Origin: an uncultured Acidimicrobiaceae bacterium
GTDB taxonomy: Bacteria; Actinomycetota; Acidimicrobiia; Acidimicrobiales; Ilumatobacteraceae
Length of the DNA: 28,615 bases
Direction of reading: 5' to 3'
NCBI GenBank assembly: GCA_903919215.1
Contig: CAIXHI010000348.1
Location: 1-28,615, forward strand
Every line of letters starts with the position of its first letter. The first letter of the stretch is position 1. Positions 22,122-28,615 of this stretch are shown here, piece by piece. Made by a program: the position numbers and the translations under genes. Under the pieces are notes generated by a model that was not told where the DNA came from, did no database searches, and saw nothing but the letters and a program-made list of their open reading frames with translations.

Positions 22122-22444
22122 GCTGCAGCCCCTTCAGTATCGATCTCCACCATGCCGTCGACCACGCGGGCGACGTACACCGGCACAGGAACCGTGGCGG
22201 GCAGCGTCTGCGGTACACCGGTCTTCAGGCTGAAACGACTGCCGTGCTTCCAACACTCGATCTCACAGTTGTCGGCCAGCACCTCTCCGTCACTGAGCGA
22301 GATATCGGCATGGCTACACGTGTCGCCAATCGCGTACACATCGTCGCCGAGCCGCACGACCGCGATCGAGTGGTCGCCCACCTGGAACTTGGCGGCGGCA
22401 CCGGACGTGAGATCGTCCAGGCGGCACACGACGGTGCCGCTCAT
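22118..22444 (-). CDS. Rieske-type [2Fe-2S] ferredoxin in the SUF operon
   Basis: A 108-residue small Rieske protein (non-heme dioxygenase ferredoxin type). The cluster ligands are Cys43-x-His45 (DTCSHADISL) and Cys64-x2-His67 (ECWKHGSRF). It may deliver electrons for cluster assembly or for an associated oxygenase; in actinobacterial suf operons such a ferredoxin commonly sits between sufD and sufC. Both its ends overlap its neighbours as ATGA, so translation is coupled through the operon. The Asp/Glu-rich segment between the ligands is normal for the family. Confidence 0.92.
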   Translation of the reverse strand: MSGTVVCRLDDLTSGAAAKFQVGDHSIAVVRLGDDVYAIGDTCSHADISLSDGEVLADNCEIECWKHGSRFSLKTGVPQTLPATVPVPVYVARVVDGMVEIDTEGAAA

Positions 22445-23574
22445 GCGGTCACCTCGACGATGCGGCGCTGCAGTTTGGCGGCGACACGAGTACGCAAATC
22501 TGCGCGCAGACCACCGACCGGCAGCAGGCTCAGCACGTCGTCGAAGAAGCCCAGCACCACGAGACGCTCGGCGACCTCGGGCGGGATGCCACGACTCTCG
22601 AGGTAGAAACGCTGCTCATCGTCGATCGGGCCGACGGTGCTGGCGTGGCTGCACTTGACCTCGTTGGTCCTGATGTCGAGGTTCGGCACGCTCTCGGCCC
22701 AGGCGCCCTCGCTGAGGGTCAGGTTGCGGTTCGTCTGGTAGGCGACGCTTCCCTTAGCCGCTTCGCGGATGCGGATGAGACCGGTGTACACACTCTTCGC
22801 CGTGTCCTGCACCGCACCCTTGAACAGCAGGTCGCTGGAGGTACGCGGCGCGATGTGGTCCTGCAGCGTGCGGAAGTCGTGCATCTGGTGGCCATCGGCG
22901 TAGTAAAGAGCGATCTGCTTGGTGCTGCCGCCCTGACCCACGAGGCGGGCATCAGTGCGCACCCGGGCATAGTCGCCACCCAACGCCACTGTGGCCAGCA
23001 ACGTCGTGCTGTCGCGCTCGCCAGTGGCTTGCTGGTGGCCCAACTGCCAGACCTTGTCGCCCAACAGGTTGACACCCAGGTACGACACGCGTGCAGCCTG
23101 CGCAGCGTGAAGCACCAGGCGAGGAGCGATCAGCGCGTCCACATCGGGGTGCGACTCGAAGCGCTCAACAACCGTGAACTCACTGTCCTGACCGCCGTGG
23201 ATCACCAAGCGCGGGTACAGCGCCCGGCCATTGTCCTCAAGCGCAATGTGGTGGGTGATGACGATCGGCTCGTCCAGCACCTTGCCTGCGGGCACACTGA
23301 TCGCCACCGTGTATTGGTAGGCCGCGTTCAACTCGTCGAACACGTCGTGCACGGTCATTCCAGCGACGATCTCGGCCACCAACGACGGGTCGGCGACGGG
23401 CAACGAGTCGGCACCGGAAATCGTCGTGCGCACGGCCGCTGGCGCATAGGAGGCAAGGTCGAGTTCGGCGATGCGGCTGTAACGCCACACCTCCTGCTCG
23501 GGAGAGGGCATTGACATCGCCGCAGCGCGCTCGGCTGCTGCGGGATCGATGGCGTGGGTCAGGAGCGCAGACAC
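22441..23574 (-). CDS. sufD: SufD, Fe-S cluster assembly scaffold subunit
   Basis: A 377-residue SufD: N-terminal helical part with PEQEVWRYSRIAELDL, the long beta-helix with EFTVVERFESHPD, then FRTLQDHIAPRTSSDLLFKGAVQDTAKSVYTGLIRI, and the C-terminal block NEVKCSHASTVGPIDDEQRFYLESRGI with the conserved Cys-Ser-His. SufD pairs with SufB and SufC; it has no independent enzymatic activity. GTG 23574 has a TAGAAT -10 box 7 nt upstream and a palindrome (23587-23600) that overlaps it; no Shine-Dalgarno. It heads the three-gene unit with the Rieske protein and sufC. sufB is not adjacent but 2 kb away behind sdaA. Confidence 0.95.
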   Translation of the reverse strand: MSALLTHAIDPAAAERAAAMSMPSPEQEVWRYSRIAELDLASYAPAAVRTTISGADSLPVADPSLVAEIVAGMTVHDVFDELNAAYQYTVAISVPAGKVLDEPIVITHHIALEDNGRALYPRLVIHGGQDSEFTVVERFESHPDVDALIAPRLVLHAAQAARVSYLGVNLLGDKVWQLGHQQATGERDSTTLLATVALGGDYARVRTDARLVGQGGSTKQIALYYADGHQMHDFRTLQDHIAPRTSSDLLFKGAVQDTAKSVYTGLIRIREAAKGSVAYQTNRNLTLSEGAWAESVPNLDIRTNEVKCSHASTVGPIDDEQRFYLESRGIPPEVAERLVVLGFFDDVLSLLPVGGLRADLRTRVAAKLQRRIVEVTA

Positions 23575-23581
23575 AAGTTGA

Positions 23582-23610
23582 ATTCTACTACGGCCGTAGT
23601 GTTAATCCCC
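23582..23610 (-). promoter_or_regulatory. sufD promoter with palindromic candidate operator
   Basis: -10 TAGAAT (23582-23587) is 7 nt before GTG 23574. A perfect 14-bp palindrome ACTACGGCCGTAGT (23587-23600) lies against it, and GGGGATT (23604-23610) follows 3 nt away in the place of the -35. The same layout, GGGGATT-N3-ACTAYGGCSGTAGT, recurs before sufB. The position between -35 and -10 fits a repressor or a sigma-contacting activator. Confidence 0.75.
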
Positions 23611-23652
23611 ACGTCGTTCGAGACCGTCGCTCACCAGCTTTCGAGTGCCACG

Positions 23653-23669
23653 TGACACCCGGGGTGTCA
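23653..23669. terminator. Short hairpin between the Cys-rich gene and sufD
   Basis: TGACACC-CGG-GGTGTCA, a perfect 7-bp stem with a 3-nt loop, downstream of the stop at 23747 of the minus-strand gene and before the sufD promoter. No T-tract. Confidence 0.4.
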
Positions 23670-23690
23670 GCTCCCACTCGGGTGCACTCG

Positions 23691-23750
23691 TGGCACTCGC
23701 ACCGGGGCCGTGGCACTCGCACCGGGGCGCTGGCACTCGCACCGGGTCAG
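23691..23750. repeat. 20-bp tandem repeat, three units
   Basis: Units at 23691-23710, 23711-23730 and 23731-23750, each TGGCACTCGCACCGGGGCCG or a 1-4 base variant. A partial copy (GTGCACTCG) precedes. The last unit overlaps the stop codon of the Cys-rich gene. Nothing else links it to a known element. Confidence 0.8.
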
Positions 23751-24103
23751 GGTTTGCGACGGAACAGGCGTTTCCAAGAACGGCCGCGGCGGGCGTCGCG
23801 GGCATCTTGCTCGGCACGCACCTCCGCCACCACCTGCGGGCCGACGCCGCGCAGGAACTCCTCCGCCTCGTCCAACAGTGCCGCCGCGGTTCCGTCATCC
23901 AACCCAGGTGGCTCGTCAGGAGTCATGGGCGACACCATGGTTCCGTATGTCCAGCCGACGTCCATCCGTCGTTCGAACCCTGAGCAGTTCGCCGGGCAGC
24001 GCCACGGCGCCTCCGGCGCCAGATCGAGATCGCACTTGCGCACCGTCTCGCCGCTCGGGTACGTGCGGCTCTCGAAGTGTTTGCACTCCTGACGCATCGG
24101 CAT
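23747..24103 (-). CDS. Cys-rich small protein of unknown function (118 aa)
   Basis: A 118-residue soluble protein. Four cysteines (Cys7, Cys24, Cys36, Cys40) are confined to the first 40 residues (ECKHFESRTY, VRKCDLD, WRCPANCSGF), enough for a zinc site or an Fe-S cluster, followed by an acidic middle (PDEPPGLDDGTAAALLDEAEEFLRG) and a basic C-terminus (RRGRSWKRLFRRKP). I know no family. ATG 24103 has CAGAAT 6 nt upstream. It lies between the two suf units and is divergent from L-serine ammonia-lyase, itself an Fe-S enzyme, so a link to Fe-S metabolism is possible but only inferred from place. Confidence 0.65.
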   Translation of the reverse strand: MPMRQECKHFESRTYPSGETVRKCDLDLAPEAPWRCPANCSGFERRMDVGWTYGTMVSPMTPDEPPGLDDGTAAALLDEAEEFLRGVGPQVVAEVRAEQDARDARRGRSWKRLFRRKP

Positions 24104-24163
24104 GCACCCATTCTGGCACTGTGCCACCGACCATCCACAGCGGCCGCTACAGTCCCGCGTGCC
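24104..24163. promoter_or_regulatory. Divergent promoter region (Cys-rich protein / sdaA)
   Basis: On the plus strand TACAGT (24148-24153) is 10 nt before ATG 24164. On the minus strand CAGAAT (24110-24115) is 6 nt before ATG 24103. Both mRNAs would be leaderless or nearly so. Confidence 0.45.
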
Positions 24164-25570
24164 ATGACGATCAGCGTGTTCGACCTCTTCCGCATCGGCA
24201 TCGGTCCGTCCAGCTCTCACACGGTGGGTCCGATGCGAGCAGCGCGACGCTTCCTGCAACGATGCGCCGATACTGCCCCGCTCACCGAGGTGCAACGCGT
24301 ACGAGCACATCTCTACGGCTCACTCGCGGCGACGGGTGTCGGCCACGGCACGATCTCCGCCGTGATTCTCGGACTTGCCGGCGCCGAACCGCAGTCGGTC
24401 GACCCCGACGACATCGCCGATCTCCTGCACCGCATCGAGTCGGACGGAAGGTTGCAGCTGCTCGGCGTGGTGCCGGTGCAGTTCGATGTGAACTCCGATG
24501 TGCTGATGCACCCCGAGGAGACATTGCCCGGGCATCCGAACGGAATGCGCTTCGAGGCGTTCGGCGCGACCGGAACATTGATCACCGAACACCGCTACTA
24601 CTCGGTGGGCGGCGGCTTCGTGGTGGATGACGAAGAGTTGGTTCAGGAGATAGCCGCCTCGGTCACCGTGCCGCACGAGTACCGCTCAGCCGAGCAACTG
24701 CTGGCAATGTGCGCTGCGACCGCGCTGCCCATCAGCGAGATCGTGCGTGCCAACGAACGCGTGCAGCGCACCGACACCGAGATCGACTTCGAGTTGAATG
24801 CGCTCCGCGCTGCCATGTACGACTGCGTCGAGCGCGGCTGCCGTAACGAGGGCGAGTTACCGGGCGGCCTTCACGTGCAGCGACGCGCAGCAGCACTGCA
24901 ACGTTCGTTGCTCCTCGCAGCGGATGGCCCGGCCGACCCACTCGCGGCGCTCGACTGGGTGAACCTGTTCGCACTTGCCGTGAACGAGGAGAATGCTGCG
25001 GGAGGGCGGGTGGTCACTGCACCCACGAACGGTGCAGCCGGCATCGTGCCTGCGGTGCTGATGTACTACGAGCGTTTCGTACCCGGAGCCAACGACGAGG
25101 GTGCGCGGCGGTTCCTGCTCACTGCCGCAGCCGTCGGCGCACTCTTCAAGATGAACGCATCCATCTCCGGTGCCGAAGTCGGATGCCAAGGTGAGGTCGG
25201 CTCGGCGTGCGCGATGGCTGCCGCCGGGCTGGCCGAAGTGATGGGCGGCACGCCGGAACAAGTGGAGAACGCCGCCGAGATCGCCCTCGAGCACAACCTC
25301 GGCCTGACCTGCGACCCGATCGGCGGCCTGGTGCAGGTGCCCTGTATCGAACGCAACGCGATGGCGGCGATGAAGGCGATCAACGCCGCCCGCCTCGCGC
25401 TACACGGCGACGGCACCCACTTGGTGTCACTCGATCAGGCCATCGCCACCATGCGCGACACCGGACGCGACATGCACGAGAAGTACAAAGAAACGGCCCG
25501 TGGCGGCCTCGCGGTCACGTTCCGCGATCGCCTCCCCGCGCCAGTCGCGGTCAACATCGTCGAGTGCTGA
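24164..25570 (+). CDS. sdaA: L-serine ammonia-lyase, [4Fe-4S] single-chain type
   Basis: A 468-residue iron-sulphur L-serine dehydratase (serine to pyruvate and ammonia). The N-terminal beta domain starts SVFDLFRIGIGPSSSHTVGPM, and the alpha domain contains TAPTNGAAGIVPAVL, SISGAEVGCQGEVGSACAMA and LTCDPIGGLVQVPCIERNA. The cluster cysteines are Cys341, Cys383 and Cys394; their spacing (42 and 11) equals that recalled for the Legionella enzyme (Cys343, 385, 396). The ATG has a TACAGT -10 box 10 nt upstream; the frame is open further back but without coding character. It is convergent with sufB and stands between the two suf units, so its cluster supplier is next door. Confidence 0.95.
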   Translation: MTISVFDLFRIGIGPSSSHTVGPMRAARRFLQRCADTAPLTEVQRVRAHLYGSLAATGVGHGTISAVILGLAGAEPQSVDPDDIADLLHRIESDGRLQLLGVVPVQFDVNSDVLMHPEETLPGHPNGMRFEAFGATGTLITEHRYYSVGGGFVVDDEELVQEIAASVTVPHEYRSAEQLLAMCAATALPISEIVRANERVQRTDTEIDFELNALRAAMYDCVERGCRNEGELPGGLHVQRRAAALQRSLLLAADGPADPLAALDWVNLFALAVNEENAAGGRVVTAPTNGAAGIVPAVLMYYERFVPGANDEGARRFLLTAAAVGALFKMNASISGAEVGCQGEVGSACAMAAAGLAEVMGGTPEQVENAAEIALEHNLGLTCDPIGGLVQVPCIERNAMAAMKAINAARLALHGDGTHLVSLDQAIATMRDTGRDMHEKYKETARGGLAVTFRDRLPAPVAVNIVEC

Positions 25571-25591
25571 CGCCCCCGAGTCAGGTCAACG

Positions 25592-26995
25592 TCAGCCGAC
25601 GCTGCCTTCCATCTGCAGTTCGATGAGGCGACTCCACTCGACCGCGTACTCCATCGGCAGCGTGCGGGTGATCGGCTCGATGAAACCGTTGACCACCATG
25701 CCCATCGCCTGCTCCTGCGAGAGGCCACGCGACATGAGGTAGAACAGTTGCTCGTCGGCGATCTTGGAGACGGTGGCCTCGTGACCGATCTGTGCGTCGC
25801 GTTCGCCGACCTCCATGTACGGGAAGGTGCGGCTCTCGCTCTGGTCGTCAAGGATCAGTGCGTCGCACTGCACATGGCTCTTGCAGCCGTAGGCACCTTC
25901 CTCGATGCGCACGAGGCCGCGGTAGGCGGTGATGCCGCCGTCCTTGGAGATGCTCTTGGAGACGATCTTGGAGGTGGTCTCGGGCGCAGCGTGGACCATC
26001 TTGGCGCCAGCGTCCTGGTGCTGGCCAGCGCCAGCGTAGGCAACGCTGAGCACTTCGCCGGTGGCCTTCGGGCCGACCAGATAGACGCTGGGATACTTCA
26101 TGGTCAGTTTCGAGCCGATGTTGCCGTCGATCCACTCCATGTGGCCCTCAGCCTCCACCCGGGCACGCTTGGTGACGAGGTTGTAGACGTTCGGCGACCA
26201 GTTCTGGATGGTCGTGTAGGTGACACGCGCTGAAGGCTTGACGATGATCTCGACCACGGCCGAGTGCAGCGAATCCTTGGTGTACACCGGGGCCGAGCAG
26301 CCCTCGATGTAGTGCACCTGACTGCCCTCGTCGGCGATGATCAGCGTGCGCTCGAACTGACCGGCGTTCTCGCTGTTGATGCGGAAGTAGGCCTGCAACG
26401 GCATCTCGCACTCGACACCCGGCGGGATGTAGATGAACGAGCCACCGCTCCACACGGCGGTGTTCAACGCGGAGAACTTGTTGTCGGCGGAGGGGATGAC
26501 CGTGCCGAAGTACTGCTTCACCAGTTCGGGGTACTCGCGCAGCGCAGTGTCCATGTCGCAGAACAAGATGCCGCGGCGCTCGAGGTCTTCACGGTTGCGG
26601 TGGAAGACGACCTCGGACTCGTACTGGGCGGTGACGCCGGCGAGGTACTTGCGCTCGGCTTCGGGAATGCCCAACTTCTCGTAGGTGGCCTTCATCTGCT
26701 CGGGCAGATCGTCCCACTCGCTGACCTGGGCGTTGGCCGGCCGCAGGTAGTAGTAGATGTCCTGGAAGTCGATATCGGGCATGTTGATCGCGAACCATTC
26801 GGCCATCGGCTTGCGCTCGAACGTGCGCAGGCTGCGCTGGCGCATGTCGGACATCCACCGCGGCTCGCCCTTCCACCAGCTGATCTGGTCGACCACGCCC
26901 TGGTCCAGACCCTTCGCCGGTTTGAACGCGTATTCGACGTCGGTGTCGCTCCAGCCCAGGTTGTACTTACTGAGGTCGAGGTCGAAGGACGTCAT
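25592..26995 (-). CDS. sufB: SufB, Fe-S cluster scaffold subunit
   Basis: A 467-residue SufB: KYNLGWSDTDVEYAF near the N-terminus, GVTAQYESEVVFHRNREDLERRGILF, the central core with GGSFIYIPPGVECEMPLQAYFRI, SQVHYIEGCSAPVYTKDSLHSAVVEI with the conserved Cys, and the C-terminal GREDAQ-like region with DQLFYLMSRGLSQEQAMGMVVNGF. It forms the cluster-building scaffold with SufC and SufD. I start at ATG 26995 because GGAG lies 6 nt upstream; the frame is open to 27733 but that part is a shadow of the M1 peptidase gene. A palindromic operator (27026-27039) lies ~30 nt upstream. sufB is transcribed on its own, separate from sufD-sufC. Confidence 0.95.
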   Translation of the reverse strand: MTSFDLDLSKYNLGWSDTDVEYAFKPAKGLDQGVVDQISWWKGEPRWMSDMRQRSLRTFERKPMAEWFAINMPDIDFQDIYYYLRPANAQVSEWDDLPEQMKATYEKLGIPEAERKYLAGVTAQYESEVVFHRNREDLERRGILFCDMDTALREYPELVKQYFGTVIPSADNKFSALNTAVWSGGSFIYIPPGVECEMPLQAYFRINSENAGQFERTLIIADEGSQVHYIEGCSAPVYTKDSLHSAVVEIIVKPSARVTYTTIQNWSPNVYNLVTKRARVEAEGHMEWIDGNIGSKLTMKYPSVYLVGPKATGEVLSVAYAGAGQHQDAGAKMVHAAPETTSKIVSKSISKDGGITAYRGLVRIEEGAYGCKSHVQCDALILDDQSESRTFPYMEVGERDAQIGHEATVSKIADEQLFYLMSRGLSQEQAMGMVVNGFIEPITRTLPMEYAVEWSRLIELQMEGSVG

Positions 26996-27025
26996 CTCGG
27001 GCTCCAATCCGGCGCAGGAATTTGC

Positions 27026-27039
27026 ACTACCGCCATAGT
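27026..27039 (-). promoter_or_regulatory. Candidate suf operator upstream of sufB
   Basis: On the minus strand ACTATGGCGGTAGT is an imperfect version (two changes) of the sufD palindrome ACTACGGCCGTAGT. It is preceded at the same 3-nt distance by GGGGGATT (27043-27050) and followed by an AAATTCC stretch resembling the AATTC after the sufD site. The sufB -10 itself is not clear. Confidence 0.72.
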
Positions 27040-27078
27040 AACAATCCCCCGGGCCGATCTCCACCGGGTACGGCTGAC

Positions 27079-27084
27079 TAGCCT
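27079..27084 (+). promoter_or_regulatory. Candidate -10 box of the M1-like peptidase gene
   Basis: TAGCCT is 7 nt before ATG 27092. The sufB operator lies 40 bp upstream and might also affect this gene. Confidence 0.5.
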
Positions 27085-27091
27085 CTGGCTG

Positions 27092-28615
27092 ATGAGGCGG
27101 CGCACGATCCTCATGGCACTCGCAGTCGCACTCGCCGTACCGATCTCGGTCATCCAAGCGCCCCCGGTTGCACACGCCAGCGACTTCGAGGTGAGCGGCA
27201 CTTTCACCTACACCGTCGACCCGCAGAGCAATCAGGTGCACGTCTCGGTGGACATCGAAGCGAAGAACAACGACGTCCGCCATTGGGTCTGCTACGGCGG
27301 CTTCAGCATGGCGGTGCCGTTCACTGCGACGAACATCGTCTCCAATGAACGAACCTGGCCCCACAATCGCATTCGCACCGCACGACCGCGCGTCTCGACG
27401 TGGCCAGAGCACCCCGGCTTCCTGCTCGCCGATGTGGGCTTCCGGTTGTGCGCCGGTTGGGGGAGCATCCGATCCATCACGATCACCTACGACCTCGGTG
27501 GCAGGCCACCGCGAGGTGATGGCACGATCCGGATGAACTCGGCGTACTTCGGCTTCCAGGCATTCACGTTCGGCGAGCCCGGTCGGGCGACGTTGAAGGT
27601 CGTGGCTCCCAGCAACTACGTCGTCGACACACTCGACGACCAATGGCAGAAGGCGTCGACCGACGGCATCACCACGTACACACGAGCAGCCATCCCCGAA
27701 CCCGACAAGTTCGCGGTCTTCGTCGCGGCACACGACGACACCGCATTACAACGCTCCGAGGTCGCGACCGCCGACCACAACGCCTTCACGGTGCAGTCAT
27801 GGCCGGGCGACGTCCAGTGGCAACAGTTCGTCACGGCGCAGATCCAGCAGGGTGTCCCCGAGCTGCAGACTCTCGTCGGCGTTCCTTGGCCGATCGACAC
27901 CGCCGTCGCCGTACGTGAGTCCGCGACGCCGTACGTCTACGGCTATGCAGGGTGGTTCAGCGCCACCAAGCACGAGATTGAGATCGGCGAGAACCTCGAT
28001 CAGGAAGTCGTGCTGCACGAGATGTCGCACGCGTGGTTCAACCGCAACTGGTTCTCCGACCGCTGGCTGAACGAAGGGTTCGCGCAGGTGTACTCGAACC
28101 TCGCCGTCGGGAAGTTGGGCGGCACCGCTCACACACCGATCGAGATCGCCACGAACGACCCGGGCAAGGTGACGCTGAACGACTGGAGCGACCCCGACTT
28201 CACCGATGGGGCCGGCGATCGAGAACGGTTCGGTTACAACGCATCCTTCTGGGTGGTGCAGCAGATCGTCGACGAGATCGGCGTCGACAAGATGCAGACG
28301 GTCTTGAAGGCAGTTGCCGATGGCACCCCTGCGTACCTCGGCCCTGACACTGCGGAACGCACCGACGCACCGACGGGCTGGGAGCGGTTTCTCGATCTGG
28401 TGGAGCGTGTCGGCGGCTCGAAGACGGCGACGACGCTGTTCCAGGACCAGGTGGTGACCGCCGCCGACCGCTCGCTGTTCGACCAGCGCGCCACTGCGCA
28501 GAGCGCCTACACCGCGTTGACGACACATGGCGCCGAGTGGGCGCCGCCCGCTGTCGTGCGCACGCAGATGGGCGACTGGAAGTTCACCTACGCCGCTGCG
28601 TCGATTAATGCGAGC
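27092..28615 (+). CDS. Secreted M1-like metallopeptidase (3' end outside window)
   Basis: Open from ATG 27092 to the window end (508 codons so far). A Sec signal peptide (RRRTILMALAVALAVPISVI, cleavage likely after AHA) sends it outside. A beta domain follows; the gluzincin site is HEMSH (His309, His313) with the second part LNEGFAQ supplying the third ligand Glu. In M1 peptidases the spacing is HExxH-x18-E; here it is x14, four residues shorter, but the surrounding AWFNRNWFSDRWLNEGFA is clearly M1-type. The GAMEN exopeptidase motif is not recognisable (the nearest candidate is YVYGYAGWFS), so it may be an M1-related endopeptidase or have lost the N-terminal clamp. ATG is supported by TAGCCT 7 nt upstream and by the signal peptide. 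Confidence 0.85.
   Translation, partial: MRRRTILMALAVALAVPISVIQAPPVAHASDFEVSGTFTYTVDPQSNQVHVSVDIEAKNNDVRHWVCYGGFSMAVPFTATNIVSNERTWPHNRIRTARPRVSTWPEHPGFLLADVGFRLCAGWGSIRSITITYDLGGRPPRGDGTIRMNSAYFGFQAFTFGEPGRATLKVVAPSNYVVDTLDDQWQKASTDGITTYTRAAIPEPDKFAVFVAAHDDTALQRSEVATADHNAFTVQSWPGDVQWQQFVTAQIQQGVPELQTLVGVPWPIDTAVAVRESATPYVYGYAGWFSATKHEIEIGENLDQEVVLHEMSHAWFNRNWFSDRWLNEGFAQVYSNLAVGKLGGTAHTPIEIATNDPGKVTLNDWSDPDFTDGAGDRERFGYNASFWVVQQIVDEIGVDKMQTVLKAVADGTPAYLGPDTAERTDAPTGWERFLDLVERVGGSKTATTLFQDQVVTAADRSLFDQRATAQSAYTALTTHGAEWAPPAVVRTQMGDWKFTYAAASINAS

Noticed and set aside
23691..23750. CRISPR-like array
   Set aside because: The units are contiguous with no spacers, only three, and no cas genes are near.
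26996..27733. A 246-codon in-frame upstream extension of sufB
   Set aside because: The part before Met at 26995 is antisense to the exported peptidase and has no SufB similarity; GGAG and the operator place the start at 26995.
1..28615. tRNA, rRNA, insertion sequence or integrase
   Set aside because: Looked for specifically around 15-18 kb because of the repeats; no tRNA-like fold, DDE transposase or tyrosine/serine recombinase motif was found.

Overview
The window is high-GC DNA with gene-dense, short-spaced coding on both strands. The gene families (F420-dependent LLM and PPOX oxidoreductases, a SufB/SufD/Rieske/SufC set, a zinc-finger rhomboid, a muconolactone-isomerase-like protein) and the apparent abundance of leaderless mRNAs point to an actinobacterium. 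My best guess is an Acidimicrobiia lineage such as the Ilumatobacter relatives; this is inference from gene content, not a database match. About 16 genes carry a TANNNT (or CANNNT) -10 box only 6-10 nt before the start codon, while a minority (CBS protein, methyltransferase, isomerase-like protein, P-type ATPase, sufB) have Shine-Dalgarno sites.

Layout. 1-2.2 kb (+): the end of an EAL-domain protein, a CPBP intramembrane protease, a rhomboid protease and a small unknown protein. 2.2-4.0 kb (-): an F420-dependent oxidoreductase coupled to an acyl-CoA thioesterase-like protein. 4.1-6.9 kb (+): an amidase coupled to an MFS exporter, converging on an ABC-F ATPase (-). 8.6-10.7 kb (-): an LCAD-like acyl-CoA dehydrogenase and an unknown membrane protein. 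10.8-12.9 kb (+): a lipoprotein, a double-hotdog thioesterase and a CBS-pair protein. 13.0-14.65 kb (-): a methyltransferase and a two-gene operon (isomerase-like, PPOX oxidoreductase) that appears to be driven by a SoxR-box promoter next to soxR (+).

15.2-18.5 kb is the most unusual part. A complete YbaK/aminoacyl-tRNA deacylase-family gene is followed downstream by two further copies of only its last ~58 codons, all on the same strand. Each truncated copy terminates a small cargo block: a nucleotidyltransferase/small-protein pair plus a one-helix membrane protein, then an M24-family enzyme whose metal ligands are spaced as I recall for the DMSP lyase DddP. The copies differ by ~10%, mostly at synonymous positions. 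This is what successive insertions at the 3' end of a gene would leave, but no recombinase is visible.

18.5-21.3 kb: a yybP-ykoY (manganese) riboswitch with its own promoter precedes a P2A-type ATPase, suggesting Mn2+ export; a long hairpin follows. 21.3-27.0 kb: the SUF Fe-S assembly genes are split into sufD-Rieske-sufC and a separate sufB, with a Cys-rich small protein and the Fe-S enzyme L-serine ammonia-lyase between them. The sufD and sufB upstream regions share a 24-bp module containing the palindrome ACTAYGGCSGTAGT, a candidate operator for one regulator controlling both units. 27.1 kb to the end (+): a secreted M1-like metallopeptidase cut off by the window edge. No rRNA, tRNA, CRISPR array, transposase or integrase was seen.
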